DNA of 64,000 nt from Bin80 sp965203305 (GCA_965203305.1 OZ241874.1:434001-498000), one strand, 5' to 3'; numbered from the stretch's first letter, positions 42,707 through 52,816 are shown. Notes: a model not told the origin generated them from the sequence alone. Numbers and translations are program-made.

Positions 42707-44530
42707 CTATGCTGCCTTGGCGAGTGGCACTTGTTGTTCTTCCTGCCGGGTCGCCTTCCAGTGATGAGGCAACAGCGTGTGGAGCTCTTCGTCAGGCGTG
42801 GTTTCCACGCGCCTCAGGATATCCATCAGCCACTCCTGCGGATGGACTTCATGGAGTTGGCAAGTACTGAGCAGAGAGTAGATCGTGGCTGCATTGGCGG
42901 CGGCCGCATGCGAGCCGGCAAACAGGTAGTTCTTGCGTCCCAGTGCAATGGGACGCACCCGGTTCTCCACGAGATTGTTGTCAATCTCCACGCGTCCATT
43001 GCGGGTGAAGCCGCTCAGGCGATCCCATAGCTTCAGGGTGTAGCGCACGGCTCTGAACCAGAAGGTGTCATTGTCCCCGGTGTGTTCTCGCAGGAGGGCT
43101 TCCAGCACCTGCAGGATGGGGACGGACTGCTCCTGGCGCACCCGCTCCCGCTCCGCAACGTCTGCCCCCTGCTCGCGAAGCTCGTCCTCCACCGCATACA
43201 GATGCTGAATCAGCACCACAGCCTGTTCCGCCTGGGGGGAGTTCTCTCCCTCGGCACGCAGAGCATTCTTGAATTTCCGCCGGGCATGCGCCCAGCACGC
43301 AAACAGTTCAATCCCGTCTATTTTTCCAAACTGATGGTAGACCGCATAGCCGTCGGTCTGCAACTCTCCCCGGAACCCCTCCAGCATTTCCGTCGGCCCT
43401 GCCCGGGAACGCGTCGGCTGGTAATCCACCAGGATCAGTCTGGAGATGGGACAGGTATAGAAAAAGTACCAGCCCCTGTGATAGGTCCCACCGGCCCTGC
43501 TTTTCGCCCGATCCTGCACCAGAATGCGGGTTTCGTCTGCCTGAATATAGCCATCTGCCAGCACTTCCATGCGCAGGGGATGGTTCAGGCGATCCAGCCG
43601 GGAGGCCACCAGGTGTACCCAGTCCGTTGCCGTGGACTTGGAAATCTGTACGCCAGATTCCAGATGCAGCTGCTTCACGATCCGCTCAATCGGGAGGTGA
43701 TAGAGATACTTGGAGAGCACCAGATGGGTCAGCAGGCTCTCATCCGCCCGGCACTTGCGCAGTCCGCGGTCGGTGGGCAACGGCGCCTCGCACAGTTTCG
43801 TGCCGTCTTCCCTCGCAAAGACCGGATACAGTTCGCACTTGACATACAACTGTCCCGGTTTGCGGGCCAGCTTTTCTCTCTCCACATACCCGACGAGTTT
43901 GGCATCGGGGGGAAGGTTATCCGGGGGATCCATGCGGACCGTTTCTACGGGCAGTCCTGCGTTCTTCCAGAATTCTTTCCCCATATAGACGCGCTTTTTC
44001 CCGGTCTTCTTCCGCCTCTCTTTCCGCTCCACCTCGTGCCAAGCGGCAGCAGAGACCTGATCTGGAAACATCTCATACTGGCTACGGTCATGCCGCTCGC
44101 TTTTCGGTCGATACTTCTGACTTCTCACGAAGGCAAGCTCCTGTTTGAGGGCGCGGATTTCTTTGCGCAAGTCTTGGATCTTTTTCTCTTGGGTCTCGCA
44201 CTTTGCCCGCAGGGTCTTGCTCTTCCGGTCTTGGGTCTCGCACTTTGCTTCCAGGGTCTCCATCTCCCGGTCTCTGGCTTCGCACTTCGTTCGCAGGGTC
44301 TCGCACTCCCGGTCTAGGGTCTCAATCTTCTGGTCCCTGGCTTTGCACTTTGTTCGCAGGGTCTCGCACTCCCGGTCTAGGGTCTCAATCTTCTGGTCCC
44401 TGGCTTTGCACTTTGTTCGCAGGGTCTCGCACTCGGCGGTCTTCTTCCGAAGAGCTTCCAGAATCTCCTGGGGCGGGGCGTGCTCGGACAGGATGGGAGC
44501 GATGCGTTCCATGCTGGAAATATACGACAT
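42707..44530 (-). CDS. tnpC: IS66-family transposase (TnpC)
   Basis: 607 residues. The N-terminal 130 residues are a long coiled coil built of near-identical repeats (ECETLRTKCKARDQKIETLD). Then come the IS66 zinc-finger-like region (KLCEAPLPTDRGLRKCRAD), TATDWVHLVASRLDRL, and the DDE catalytic domain (YIQADETRI, ELQTDGYAVYHQF, CWAHARRKFKNAL). The C-terminal signature is VENRVRPIALGRKNYLFAGS followed by HEVHPQEWLMDIL. The frame is intact and the target duplication is perfect, so the insertion may be recent and the element possibly active. Confidence 0.95.
   Translation of the reverse strand: MSYISSMERIAPILSEHAPPQEILEALRKKTAECETLRTKCKARDQKIETLDRECETLRTKCKARDQKIETLDRECETLRTKCEARDREMETLEAKCETQDRKSKTLRAKCETQEKKIQDLRKEIRALKQELAFVRSQKYRPKSERHDRSQYEMFPDQVSAAAWHEVERKERRKKTGKKRVYMGKEFWKNAGLPVETVRMDPPDNLPPDAKLVGYVEREKLARKPGQLYVKCELYPVFAREDGTKLCEAPLPTDRGLRKCRADESLLTHLVLSKYLYHLPIERIVKQLHLESGVQISKSTATDWVHLVASRLDRLNHPLRMEVLADGYIQADETRILVQDRAKSRAGGTYHRGWYFFYTCPISRLILVDYQPTRSRAGPTEMLEGFRGELQTDGYAVYHQFGKIDGIELFACWAHARRKFKNALRAEGENSPQAEQAVVLIQHLYAVEDELREQGADVAERERVRQEQSVPILQVLEALLREHTGDNDTFWFRAVRYTLKLWDRLSGFTRNGRVEIDNNLVENRVRPIALGRKNYLFAGSHAAAANAATIYSLLSTCQLHEVHPQEWLMDILRRVETTPDEELHTLLPHHWKATRQEEQQVPLAKAA
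44291..44416 (-). repeat. 63-bp tandem repeats inside tnpC
   Basis: Two identical 63-bp units (44291-44353 and 44354-44416), with a third partial copy from 44417 and degenerate copies below 44291. Each codes for 21 residues of the coiled coil. Perfect identity indicates recent expansion. Confidence 0.85.
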
Positions 44531-44807
44531 AAAATACTAAAAGTGCAAATTTATGCAACATAAATATAAATACTGTTCGTGAATCCATCCCCACCCAAGA
44601 TCCCCTTCCAATACAGCTACTCCAGCTTCCAGGAAAAATCCCCGGCATGGAATCACGAAGAGACAACAGACTGCCAGAAGAACCCGCAGACCGATAACAC
44701 GACCACCCCTCGGTCACAGAGTGGACTCAGGAAGGCACAAATCCACCATACCAACGTATCCCCCCTGACAGCTTATATGGAGGCTGTTCGGACGGATACC
44801 ATAAAAC

Positions 44808-46242
44808 GGATCAGGATACCCTGTCGTACTATCGTCCACTGATTCTGCAGCTGCCTTCGGACCTGAATGACACGACTGCAGTGACGGTGTCTCCGATCAT
44901 GGTTCCAGAGGGAGCCATGCCGGAATGGCCTGTGCAGAACCTCACGGTTCCGCGTGCCGGAGGCAGCCTGACGCTGGATGTGCATGCCCCGATCTTCTGG
45001 AAGATTGATCTGGGGGAGGAGTTGCCAACGAATACGAATCTTCGGGTGGTTGCGGACGGAATCTGGAATGTGACGGACATCACAGGGCTGCGGATCGTGC
45101 AGTGGGACTGTGACTGGAAGCATCCGAAGCTGGCGGGTCGGGTTCCCATACGGACGGATGCAGGTTCGTTTGCGATAAACGGATATCTCAATGGAGTGGT
45201 GAACCTGACGCAGGAAGGGATTGGGCTGGGGAGCTGTGCGATCTTCGGGATTGCGGCGGACGGGAGTGAGAATCCGATTGACCAGGCCGATCTGAGCGGA
45301 GGACGGGCGATGGTCCAGTTCATTCACAATGTGCCTGCACCCGGATCAGCTCCGATGGAAATAGATCTGGGGGAGGTGCGCATCAGTAACAATCTGCGAT
45401 TCCAGACAGCGACCACCTATCGTCCCGTAGGAGCAGGAACGCAGGATGTGACGATCCAGCCGTTGGGAGCTCCGGCAACACAGGCAATCACGGATACGGT
45501 ATCGTTGACGCACGGCAGAAATTATGCCGTGATTGTACACGGAAGCCTGGCGGATCCAAAGCTGATGGTGCTGGACATGCGGATGACTTCGTCGGTAGCC
45601 ACCAAGGCAGAGGTGCGGCTGGTGCATGGATCGGCAGATCTGGGACCAGCGAGTATACAGGTCATGGACCTGACCGATCCCATAATGCCGGTGATGACTT
45701 TGGCGGGGAACCTGATGCTGGACGAGGCCACCCGGAGATACATCGCACTGGATCCACTGGTGCAGGTCATGCAGGTGAAGTCCGCAGATGGAGATGTAGA
45801 AGAGTTCTACGAACTGGATCTGTACGGGTACGGAGGGCAGACGCTGGTAATGAACCTGTCAGGGACGAAACGGGATCTGACGATTCTGGGGGTGGACAGG
45901 AACGGGGAGATTGTCCCGACGCTGGTGGTGACGGGAACAGAGAACGAAATGGCCGAGCTTCCGACGGAGTTTACCTTGCATGGAAACTATCCGAATCCGT
46001 TCAATCCGAGCACAAGAATCCAGTTTGACCTGCCGGAGAATGCGCAGGTGCAGATCCAGATTGTAGACATGCTGGGGCGGAAGGTGATCACGCTGCCAGC
46101 GCAGGAATTTGAGGCAGGGGCGAACCGGAGCATAGAACTGAATGCAGGCAGTCTGGCAAGCGGAACCTATCTGTACCGGATCACGGCGGCCGGGGCGGAG
46201 AAGAGGCATGTGAAGACCGGACGCATGACCCTGGTGAAGTAG
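44808..46242 (+). pseudogene. Giant surface protein 2, 3' part (beyond the IS66 element)
   Basis: Joining 42448 directly to 44808 restores an open frame: GMEHK-TDQDTLSYYRPLI, matching GMEKGDMSHYRPLI in surface protein 1. This part carries DUF4397 (VQFIHNVPAPGSAPMEIDLG, LVHGSADLGPASIQV) and the sorting domain (LHGNYPNPFNPSTRIQFDLP, SGTYLYRITAAG). It lacks its own signal peptide, so any product from an internal start would not be exported. A terminator hairpin follows at 46271. Confidence 0.9.
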
Positions 46243-46270
46243 TCAAAAGAAACGGTTTGCAGTGAAACCA

Positions 46271-46302
46271 AGCACCCCGGTACGGCAGCGTATCGGGGCG
46301 CT
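46271..46302 (+). terminator. Stem-loop terminator after surface protein 2
   Basis: AGCACCCCGGTACG pairs with CGTATCGGGGCGCT, 29 bases after the stop codon; the same hairpin and spacing as after surface protein 1. Confidence 0.65.
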
Positions 46303-46473
46303 CCAGGTTTGGAGAGCCGTCCAGCAATATCAATGGCAGGATGTATCCCTTGCCCGAACAGGACCAGTTGCACCAGAGCACAAGGAAGGGTGCCGAAATA
46401 TTTCTGCTTCCATGTCTGTGACCGCGGGAAAAATCTCCGGTCAGTAGGGGCAAGCAGGTTTCTGATGCGACAG

Positions 46474-47940
46474 TCAGGAGTTCTGGAAAAGTTTCTCCTT
46501 CCACACTGTGAGACCATAGTAGCAGACAGCTCCGAGCCCCAGTGCTCCGGTTGTAATCCAGTTGTCTTCAAAGAGCAGCAAGGCAACAGCAATCAGAGAC
46601 AGTCCAGGGAGAGACAGGAGGGAAAAGTCCAGGTATGGTGCGATTGTTTTCCGCCACGGGACTTTTGCCAGTCGCAGGATTACCACCAGCTGTATCCCGC
46701 GTACTGCTGCTCCGGTCACTCCGCCGGCAATCAGCATGGTGTCAATACTTCCTGTCCGTCCGCCCAGTACCAGGGCTCCTGACAGACATACGAGATAGAG
46801 CAGGGCCATCAGAAAATCAAGACGCTGCTTTTCGGTTACGTCATAGACTCGGGTTAGTGGAGATACAGTAGAAGCCAGAACCAGCCACAGTGAAATGTAG
46901 ATCGCATAAATTCCCGACTTCCGAAACGATTCTCCAAGCCAGAGCTCAAAAAAGTCCGGTCCGGCCAGCATAACAGCAAGAGCGGGAAAAAGACCAATCA
47001 TGATCAGGCGGCGATGCACCAGCGAGGCGATAGAGGCGAGGTTACCGGACAGTTTCGCCTCGGCGGCACTGACAAAGAAGGGGTGGGCCACGGACTGGGC
47101 GATATAGGACATCGGAATGCCAATCGCAGCGAAGGCGATCCCGTAAAAGCCAAGTGTCTCCTCCGCCACTGAGGCTGCAAAAAAGAAGGGGACCAGCAGG
47201 ACGACCAGGTGTCCCATGAATATCCCAATCATGGCGGAGGGGGTGGAGAACAGGGCAAAACGGCGATACCGGACCGCAGCCTGAATCATGCGCTGCCACC
47301 CGAATGCGGCCCAGATTGCAGCAGCATTGCGGCGAAGCATAAACCAGATCAACAGCACACTGGAGATCATATTGCCAAAAATGAACCCGCCAATATGCCC
47401 GGCTTCATTGGCACTGACCGGAGGAACTCCTGCCCCAATCCGTCCGGTCACCATGGCAAATGTCAAACTTACATGGCTTGCGCTGATGTGCCGGAAGGCC
47501 CGCTTTCGTACCAGCCAGAACTCTGCAATTTTCCCGGAGCGTATACAGATCAGTGCGAGCGGAATCAACGGCAGATACGGAGCAATTGCCGGAAAGTCCA
47601 GGAGGGCAGCGGCCTCAGTGCTCCAGACAGAGAGAACAGCTAGCAGGCATGCGTTCAGCAGCATCACCCCGGTGGATAACCAGATCAGTACCGCGGCATC
47701 CTGATCCTCCTTTGGGAGCATGAGTGCGTCCTCATAGCGAAGCGAAGCAACCGCTCCTGCAAGACTCATGATGGTGACAAAATACTTTCCGATGCCTATC
47801 TCTGCGGGCAGATACAGACGTGTAATCACGCCCAGTGCCAGATACCCGATCACCATCACAATCCCGCTGCTAGAAAGCAAGGTCAGTACGGGACCCCTTA
47901 GCCCCTCCGTTGAAAATAGGCGACGGAGGAGAGATTTCAT
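46474..47940 (-). CDS. Polysaccharide flippase-like membrane protein (Wzx/MATE-MVF type)
   Basis: 488 residues from ATG 47940, whose ATGA overlaps the stop of the upstream gene; ATGs at 47961 and 47970 are alternatives. About twelve membrane segments are visible (SSGIVMVIGYLALGVIT, PVSANEAGHIGGFIFGNMIS, LPGLSLIAVALLLFE). It fits the polysaccharide transporter superfamily that flips lipid-linked oligosaccharide across the inner membrane. With the membrane protein and the FemAB-like transferase upstream it forms a small envelope-glycan group, which may connect to the sugar transferase at 7199. Confidence 0.8.
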   Translation of the reverse strand: MKSLLRRLFSTEGLRGPVLTLLSSSGIVMVIGYLALGVITRLYLPAEIGIGKYFVTIMSLAGAVASLRYEDALMLPKEDQDAAVLIWLSTGVMLLNACLLAVLSVWSTEAAALLDFPAIAPYLPLIPLALICIRSGKIAEFWLVRKRAFRHISASHVSLTFAMVTGRIGAGVPPVSANEAGHIGGFIFGNMISSVLLIWFMLRRNAAAIWAAFGWQRMIQAAVRYRRFALFSTPSAMIGIFMGHLVVLLVPFFFAASVAEETLGFYGIAFAAIGIPMSYIAQSVAHPFFVSAAEAKLSGNLASIASLVHRRLIMIGLFPALAVMLAGPDFFELWLGESFRKSGIYAIYISLWLVLASTVSPLTRVYDVTEKQRLDFLMALLYLVCLSGALVLGGRTGSIDTMLIAGGVTGAAVRGIQLVVILRLAKVPWRKTIAPYLDFSLLSLPGLSLIAVALLLFEDNWITTGALGLGAVCYYGLTVWKEKLFQNS

Positions 47941-49517
47941 GGCTGGGGTTTGATTCGCCATACACTCCATGGGCCTGCCCGATAAACGGATTCAAACTCT
48001 TCAGGAGCAGCACCTTCCTGTCGTACGACATATTCAAATCCATACTTTGAAGCCAGTTGCTGAATTTCCTGAGCCGGGAGAGCATAATACGCACTGTCCA
48101 GTACAGCCATCACCTCTGTACCGCCGCGTTGTGGAGGAGAGATCGGGGCAATGTCCATCAGTCGTGTAAACCATTGTGTCATGTAGGGCTGATGGAAGGG
48201 AACTGCCTTGAAGTTGACAACAATGGCGCGTTGTGCCTGGGATCTGAAGTGTGACCACTGGGGAGGTACGGCAAAAATTGCATCCACATCGGTAGATTCC
48301 TTCGCCCAGGCTGCGACCTGCTCCGCAGGGATAGACGCAGAGGTCGGTCGAAGCCCCAGTGCATCTGGGGAAACAAGCAGAAGTATAGCCGTGATGAGTA
48401 CGGTAGCCCCGGAGGCATAATGTTCATGGTCAAAATAGGCTTTCAGGGTTCGCCGGAAAAATCGGAGAATCAGTTGTGCTGTCGCGTTTGAGATCAGGAT
48501 GACGCAAAACACCTTCACCAGCACCGTGAGCTTGAAGAACTGCAATTTGGCAATGGTATCAATACGCAAGAATTCCGTACAAAGCAGAGACAGGACACAG
48601 AATCCAGCGATGATGATCAGGGTTCTCCGAACGAGCGTGCGGTGAAACGCAGGGAGCCAAGAGAATGCAGCTAGCCCCAATCCCAGCAGGATCGTGAATC
48701 CCAGTACGGACTCCGCGGCAAAGGAAGTGGGCATATAGTGGTGCGGAGCCCGGAATTCGAATAGAATATAGAAGTAGGACCAAGATCCCTCGGGGTGTGC
48801 ACGGGTGAGCTGGAGCCAGATCAATGGACCCAGGGCTGGCAACGAGGACAGTGTGAACCAGCCCGTGAATAACCAGGGGCGGAGCACCGACCATCCGTAC
48901 TTCCAAAAAAGCAAAAGAACACAGATTATCGCCATGTGCAGACCGACCAATGCCTGCATCCAGGTTCCCAGTCCTATCAGGAGCGCAGCGCGCAAGTACT
49001 GCCCGCGCACAAAAAATACCAGACCCCACAGGCTGAGTGTCCATGCCGGCATACTGGGGGTAAGAATCCAGGTCAACAGATCATTTCCACCCAGGGTGAA
49101 ATAGGGCACCAAAAAGGCCAGAATGACGCAGATGGTCGCTGCCAGGCGTTCCCGAGTCAGCTGTAGTCCAAGTGCATACAGGGCCATAGTGGTTCCGAAC
49201 CAGCTCGCGACATAAATGCCGAGCACGGTGACATACGGACCCAAGAGCTTTGCCGGTAACCAGGCGATCCATACGAACAGGGTTCTGGGTCCAAACGCCT
49301 CCAGCTGGGCATTTACGAACCAGTCTGACCGGTACAGGCTCGAATCCAGAAGGTGCGTGAGGTAGGGCAGAATCTCGTCCTGGTCACTGATCGCATAATC
49401 ATACCCAAGCCAGAAGAGATATGCAGTGAATGTCAGCAGAGGCAGGTAGAGCGGCGGGCGCATGCCTGTTCCTGCGGGCAACTTGAGCCACCGACCGGGT
49501 TGAGGCTGCATGATCAT
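47937..49517 (-). CDS. Polytopic membrane protein, glycosyltransferase-like
   Basis: About 526 residues from ATG 49517 (MIMQPQPGRWLKLPAG), two bases after the upstream stop; ATG 49544 would overlap it. About ten membrane helices (LYLPLLTFTAYLFWLGYDY, ISDQDEILPYLTHLL in a loop, IVCVLLLFW-like) and a C-terminal soluble region (DVDAIFAVPPQWSHFRSQAQ). The loop with D-Q-D-E after the first helix and the layout resemble GT-C fold or DUF6798-like proteins. The actual activity is not readable. Co-transcribed with the flippase gene. Confidence 0.65.
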   Translation of the reverse strand: MIMQPQPGRWLKLPAGTGMRPPLYLPLLTFTAYLFWLGYDYAISDQDEILPYLTHLLDSSLYRSDWFVNAQLEAFGPRTLFVWIAWLPAKLLGPYVTVLGIYVASWFGTTMALYALGLQLTRERLAATICVILAFLVPYFTLGGNDLLTWILTPSMPAWTLSLWGLVFFVRGQYLRAALLIGLGTWMQALVGLHMAIICVLLLFWKYGWSVLRPWLFTGWFTLSSLPALGPLIWLQLTRAHPEGSWSYFYILFEFRAPHHYMPTSFAAESVLGFTILLGLGLAAFSWLPAFHRTLVRRTLIIIAGFCVLSLLCTEFLRIDTIAKLQFFKLTVLVKVFCVILISNATAQLILRFFRRTLKAYFDHEHYASGATVLITAILLLVSPDALGLRPTSASIPAEQVAAWAKESTDVDAIFAVPPQWSHFRSQAQRAIVVNFKAVPFHQPYMTQWFTRLMDIAPISPPQRGGTEVMAVLDSAYYALPAQEIQQLASKYGFEYVVRQEGAAPEEFESVYRAGPWSVWRIKPQP

Positions 49518-49519
49518 CC

Positions 49520-50419
49520 CTACAGGTGAAGCCGCGGTTTCCACCGCAGATGGTAGTATTGTGTTAGCACCGGGGCAAATGAACGCTTGAATTCCGCAAT
49601 GGAAGGCGTGTTTGCTCCAACAAAGTCAAATACAGAGATTCCTGAATGTGACAGGCGCGCGAGCACTTCCCCGATCAGTACAGTCATGGCAGGTCCAGGG
49701 ATACTTCCGGCAATCCAGTAGTGGGCCGTGTGTCCGTCATGCAGGATGACGATTCCGGCTTCGGGGACATTGTTGCGCACAGCCAGAAATACCCGTGTCC
49801 AGTCCTGCATTTTCCGGGTCATGGCTTCCAGTTTCTCTGGCGGGGCTGGCAGACTCCGGCCGTGTCGCTCGTAGCTCCTCCGGCACAGATCAATGGACTG
49901 ACCAGCCTTTTGCTGATCCTCCAGGATTTCGTACCTGGATATGTTGGAACGCCAGGTTCTGCGTGCCCCGCTGGACCACTCATCAGGATTGGCAGGAAGG
50001 TTGATCAGGTAAGTAAAGCGGGGGGTTACCCTCCATCCTCTCCACTGCGCCGTTCGGGGATCATTCAGGGGGACCAGCAGATTCGCCCGGACATTTCCCC
50101 GTTCCGCATGCTTCAGAAGCTCATCCAGAGGACTTTCTTGTCTGTGGATCAGATGGGCGGGAGGAGGAGTGCGCAGGAGGAGGGCCGTGTATTGTGTGAA
50201 TGGAGGAATGACAATCCGGGAAAATCCACGAGGACCTTTCTGATGGACAAGCAGTGCTGCCTCATCACCATGAAACCAGACCTGAAATTGCAATCCGAAA
50301 ACTTCCCCCGCAGCTTCGGCGTAGCGAAGGGATGTGAAAACGCCCCCTGTCTGTTCCCAGAGTGACTGGTACCGTGTACGAGCCTCGGGATCTTCCAGAT
50401 GGTGTGCAGGAGATGTCAC
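49520..50419 (-). CDS. FemAB/GNAT-like acyl- or aminoacyltransferase
   Basis: 299 residues. SLRYAEAAGEVFGLQFQVWF and IVIPPFTQYTALLL in the N-terminal part and RTWRSNISRYEI, GIVILHDGHTAHYWIAGSIP, FDFVGANTPSIAEFKRSF in the second part match the FemAB/BioF2-like GNAT fold used in transferring acyl or aminoacyl groups to surface polymers. It starts ten bases after hslU on the same strand. Confidence 0.75.
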   Translation of the reverse strand: MTSPAHHLEDPEARTRYQSLWEQTGGVFTSLRYAEAAGEVFGLQFQVWFHGDEAALLVHQKGPRGFSRIVIPPFTQYTALLLRTPPPAHLIHRQESPLDELLKHAERGNVRANLLVPLNDPRTAQWRGWRVTPRFTYLINLPANPDEWSSGARRTWRSNISRYEILEDQQKAGQSIDLCRRSYERHGRSLPAPPEKLEAMTRKMQDWTRVFLAVRNNVPEAGIVILHDGHTAHYWIAGSIPGPAMTVLIGEVLARLSHSGISVFDFVGANTPSIAEFKRSFAPVLTQYYHLRWKPRLHL

Positions 50420-50429
50420 CTGGGTGTGG

Positions 50430-51794
50430 TCAAAGGATGTACTGACTCAGGTCACGATTGTTTGCGATGGAACCAAGACGGGATTCTACCTCGTCCGCAT
50501 CCATGGTGATCTCTTTGGGGGAACTTCCATCAGATTCAAAGAGCAGGTCTTCCAGGAGCGTGGTCATGATCGTATGGAGCCTGCGGGCCCCAATGTTCTC
50601 AACCTCGTCATTGACCTTGGCAGCCATGCGGGCAATGAGCGAGACGGCATCATCGGTAAACTCAAGGACTACCTTCTCCGCTTCAAGAAGTGCACGATAC
50701 TGCTTGAGCAGGGCATTCCTGGGCTGGGTAAGGATCAGGTAGAAATCCTCTTCACTCAGGCTGTGCATCTCCACCCGAATTGGAAAGCGTCCCTGCATTT
50801 CCGGGATCAGATCACTGGGCTTGGCGACATGGAACGCACCGCTGGCTATAAAGAGGATATGATCGGTTCGGACCATCCCGTGCTTGGTGGTAACGGTTGC
50901 TCCTTCCACAAGGGGCAACAGGTCTCGCTGCACTCCTTCCCGGGATACATCGGGTCCACCGCCATTTTTGCTGGTCCGGCTCGCAACCTTGTCAATCTCG
51001 TCAATGAACACAATCCCCGAATTTTCGACCCGCTTGAGGGCTTGCCGGGTCACCAGATCCATGTCAATGAGCTTGGATGCTTCTTCCTTGGCCAAAAGTT
51101 CTTCAGCTTCGGACACTTTGACGCGTCGCTTTTTGCGTTGTTTGCCACCAAAGCTCCCCAGTACATCCTGCAGATTCATCCCCATCTCTTCCATCCCCAT
51201 TGGACCGAAGACCTGCATCATAGAAGAGGGCTGCTCGTTCTGGACTTCAATCTCAATCTCGCGATCTGCAAATTTTCCTTCTTTGAGGCGTTCCCGAAAT
51301 TTTGCGCGTGTGGGGGACTCTTCGGGTACGAAATCTCCTTCCTGCCCGTCACCCTGTTCCATTCCAGTGGAGGGCGGGGCAGGGAGGATCACATCCAGTA
51401 CACGTTCGGTTGCCAGTTCGCGGGCCCGTTCCTGCACGAGTACTTCATGTTCCTGTCGTACCAGCCGAATCGCACGATCTGTGAGATCCCGGATCATGCT
51501 CTCCACATCACGACCAACATATCCAACTTCGGTGAACTTGGTTGCCTCAACCTTGATGAAGGGGGCAGAGACCAGTCTGGCCAGCCTTCGAGCGATTTCT
51601 GTCTTCCCCACCCCGGTGGGTCCCATCAGGATAATGTTACTGGGCAAAATTTCGTCCTGCAGATCACTGGACACCTGCTGCCTGCGCCAGCGGTTACGGA
51701 GCGCAATGGCTACCGTACGTTTGGCTTCTGACTGCCCAATGATATAGTTATCCAGCTCTGCCACGATTGCACGTGGAGTCAGTTCTGCATGCAT
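50430..51794 (-). CDS. hslU: ATP-dependent protease ATPase subunit HslU
   Basis: 454 residues. TPRAIVAELDNYIIGQSEAK, Walker A LMGPTGVGKTEIARRLA, VEATKFTEVGYVGRDVESMI, an intermediate domain of about 130 residues, Walker B SGIVFIDEIDKVASR, and the C-terminal NRDLSQYIL that docks into HslV. It unfolds substrates for the HslV peptidase. It is separated from hslV by a NYN-domain gene on the same strand. Confidence 0.97.
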   Translation of the reverse strand: MHAELTPRAIVAELDNYIIGQSEAKRTVAIALRNRWRRQQVSSDLQDEILPSNIILMGPTGVGKTEIARRLARLVSAPFIKVEATKFTEVGYVGRDVESMIRDLTDRAIRLVRQEHEVLVQERARELATERVLDVILPAPPSTGMEQGDGQEGDFVPEESPTRAKFRERLKEGKFADREIEIEVQNEQPSSMMQVFGPMGMEEMGMNLQDVLGSFGGKQRKKRRVKVSEAEELLAKEEASKLIDMDLVTRQALKRVENSGIVFIDEIDKVASRTSKNGGGPDVSREGVQRDLLPLVEGATVTTKHGMVRTDHILFIASGAFHVAKPSDLIPEMQGRFPIRVEMHSLSEEDFYLILTQPRNALLKQYRALLEAEKVVLEFTDDAVSLIARMAAKVNDEVENIGARRLHTIMTTLLEDLLFESDGSSPKEITMDADEVESRLGSIANNRDLSQYIL

Positions 51795-51841
51795 AAATTT
51801 CAGTCTGATTCAAATAATGTTTTGTATTCAGGGTGTATTTC

Positions 51842-52816
51842 TCAATCATAATGCAGGCTGTTCTCATCCTGCCTGACATGGTTATACTCCTCATGTTCTT
51901 CATGGTCTCTTTCCTCTTCCGCAGATTCCTGCAGTGCCGCGACATTGGGATGATCGTAATTGATCAGGAGCACGGTATAGTTGTAGGGATATCCTTTGCG
52001 CTTTTCAAGCCATACGGCACCGGCATCCTTGAGTTTGGTCACCAGGAATTTGGGATCGTCATGCCCGCCCAGCATTTCCGAGAGCTTGCGCAGAAGAGGG
52101 GTAAGGTAGATCTCTTCATACTGACCGAAGAAATGTTCAATAATCTCCAGTGCAACAAGAGATATATCGTCGGTAATTTCGGTAACGCTTTGGGGAGGCA
52201 TCGCCAGTCCGGCCAGCCGGGGAGAAGCTGGATCTTCCATGCTCCCTTCGCTTCCCTCCGGGTATGCCTGCACCGGTTGCTGCTCAAGGAACTTTTCGGC
52301 GTGAATAAAGAGCCCGGAATGCTCGCCCGTACGGGTGATTCCCGGAGGCCGGAATGTGATTACCTGACTGCGTACCTGTTTCTGCTGGCAAAAGCTGAGC
52401 AGCGGAAGATACAGGCGATCTCCGGTGATCAGAAAGATGGCATGCGGACTTGTCTCGCTCTGCAGCAGTTCAAGCACATCAATGCAGATCTGAATTTCAG
52501 AGGCATTGGATTGCAGGGAGGCGGGGACAAACCGGGGCTCCATTCCGGCAAGATAAAGGCTTTGCTGAATCTCGTTCCCTCCCGAATCCATGAGTGTAAA
52601 GTCAGCATAGGCCATCGGAGAAGCAATAGCAAACTGCAATTCCTGAGTGATGTACTGGACGGCTGCGTCCAGGAGGGAATTGATCACGTACTTGGGGCGT
52701 ATCGGCCTTGTCGCGCTCTGTTTGACATACCAGAAAAGGTTTTCATAGTCTACAAACACGCAGGCATGGGATGCCGAGGAATTGCCAGGATTATGAGAGT
52801 CAGATTTCCTGTTCAT
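51842..52816 (-). CDS. NYN-domain (PIN-like) nuclease-type protein between hslV and hslU
   Basis: 324 residues. The N-terminal 150 residues are a NYN/LabA-like fold: ACVFVDYENLFWYVKQ with the first aspartate, YADFTLMDSGG, EIQICIDVLELLQSE, and AIFLITGDRLYLPLLSF with the later acidic residue. The second part (SLVALEIIEHFFGQYEEIYL, TPLLRKLSEMLGG, KDAGAVWLEKRKGYPYNYTV) resembles a winged-helix/LOTUS-type RNA-binding module. Such proteins are metal-dependent RNases or RNA-binding regulators. Its ATG overlaps the hslV stop (ATGA), so it is translationally coupled to the protease genes. Confidence 0.8.
   Translation of the reverse strand: MNRKSDSHNPGNSSASHACVFVDYENLFWYVKQSATRPIRPKYVINSLLDAAVQYITQELQFAIASPMAYADFTLMDSGGNEIQQSLYLAGMEPRFVPASLQSNASEIQICIDVLELLQSETSPHAIFLITGDRLYLPLLSFCQQKQVRSQVITFRPPGITRTGEHSGLFIHAEKFLEQQPVQAYPEGSEGSMEDPASPRLAGLAMPPQSVTEITDDISLVALEIIEHFFGQYEEIYLTPLLRKLSEMLGGHDDPKFLVTKLKDAGAVWLEKRKGYPYNYTVLLINYDHPNVAALQESAEEERDHEEHEEYNHVRQDENSLHYD

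Larger units (their letters stand above)
42449..44799 (-). mobile_element. IS66-family insertion sequence (TnpC-only type)
   Basis: 2351 bp. The left end GTAAGCGTCCGAACAGCCC and the right end, which read inward is GTATCCGTCCGAACAGCCT, are imperfect inverted repeats with the GTA start typical of IS66. A perfect 8-bp target duplication CATAAAAC flanks it (42441-42448 and 44800-44807), the size known for this family. It carries one gene, the TnpC-type transposase, and no tnpA or tnpB, as in the ISBst12-like subgroup. It interrupts surface protein 2. Non-coding flanks inside the element are about 258 and 269 bases. Confidence 0.95.

Noticed and set aside
50334..51747. Long plus-strand frames opposite hslU
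   Set aside because: Antisense shadows of a highly conserved gene.
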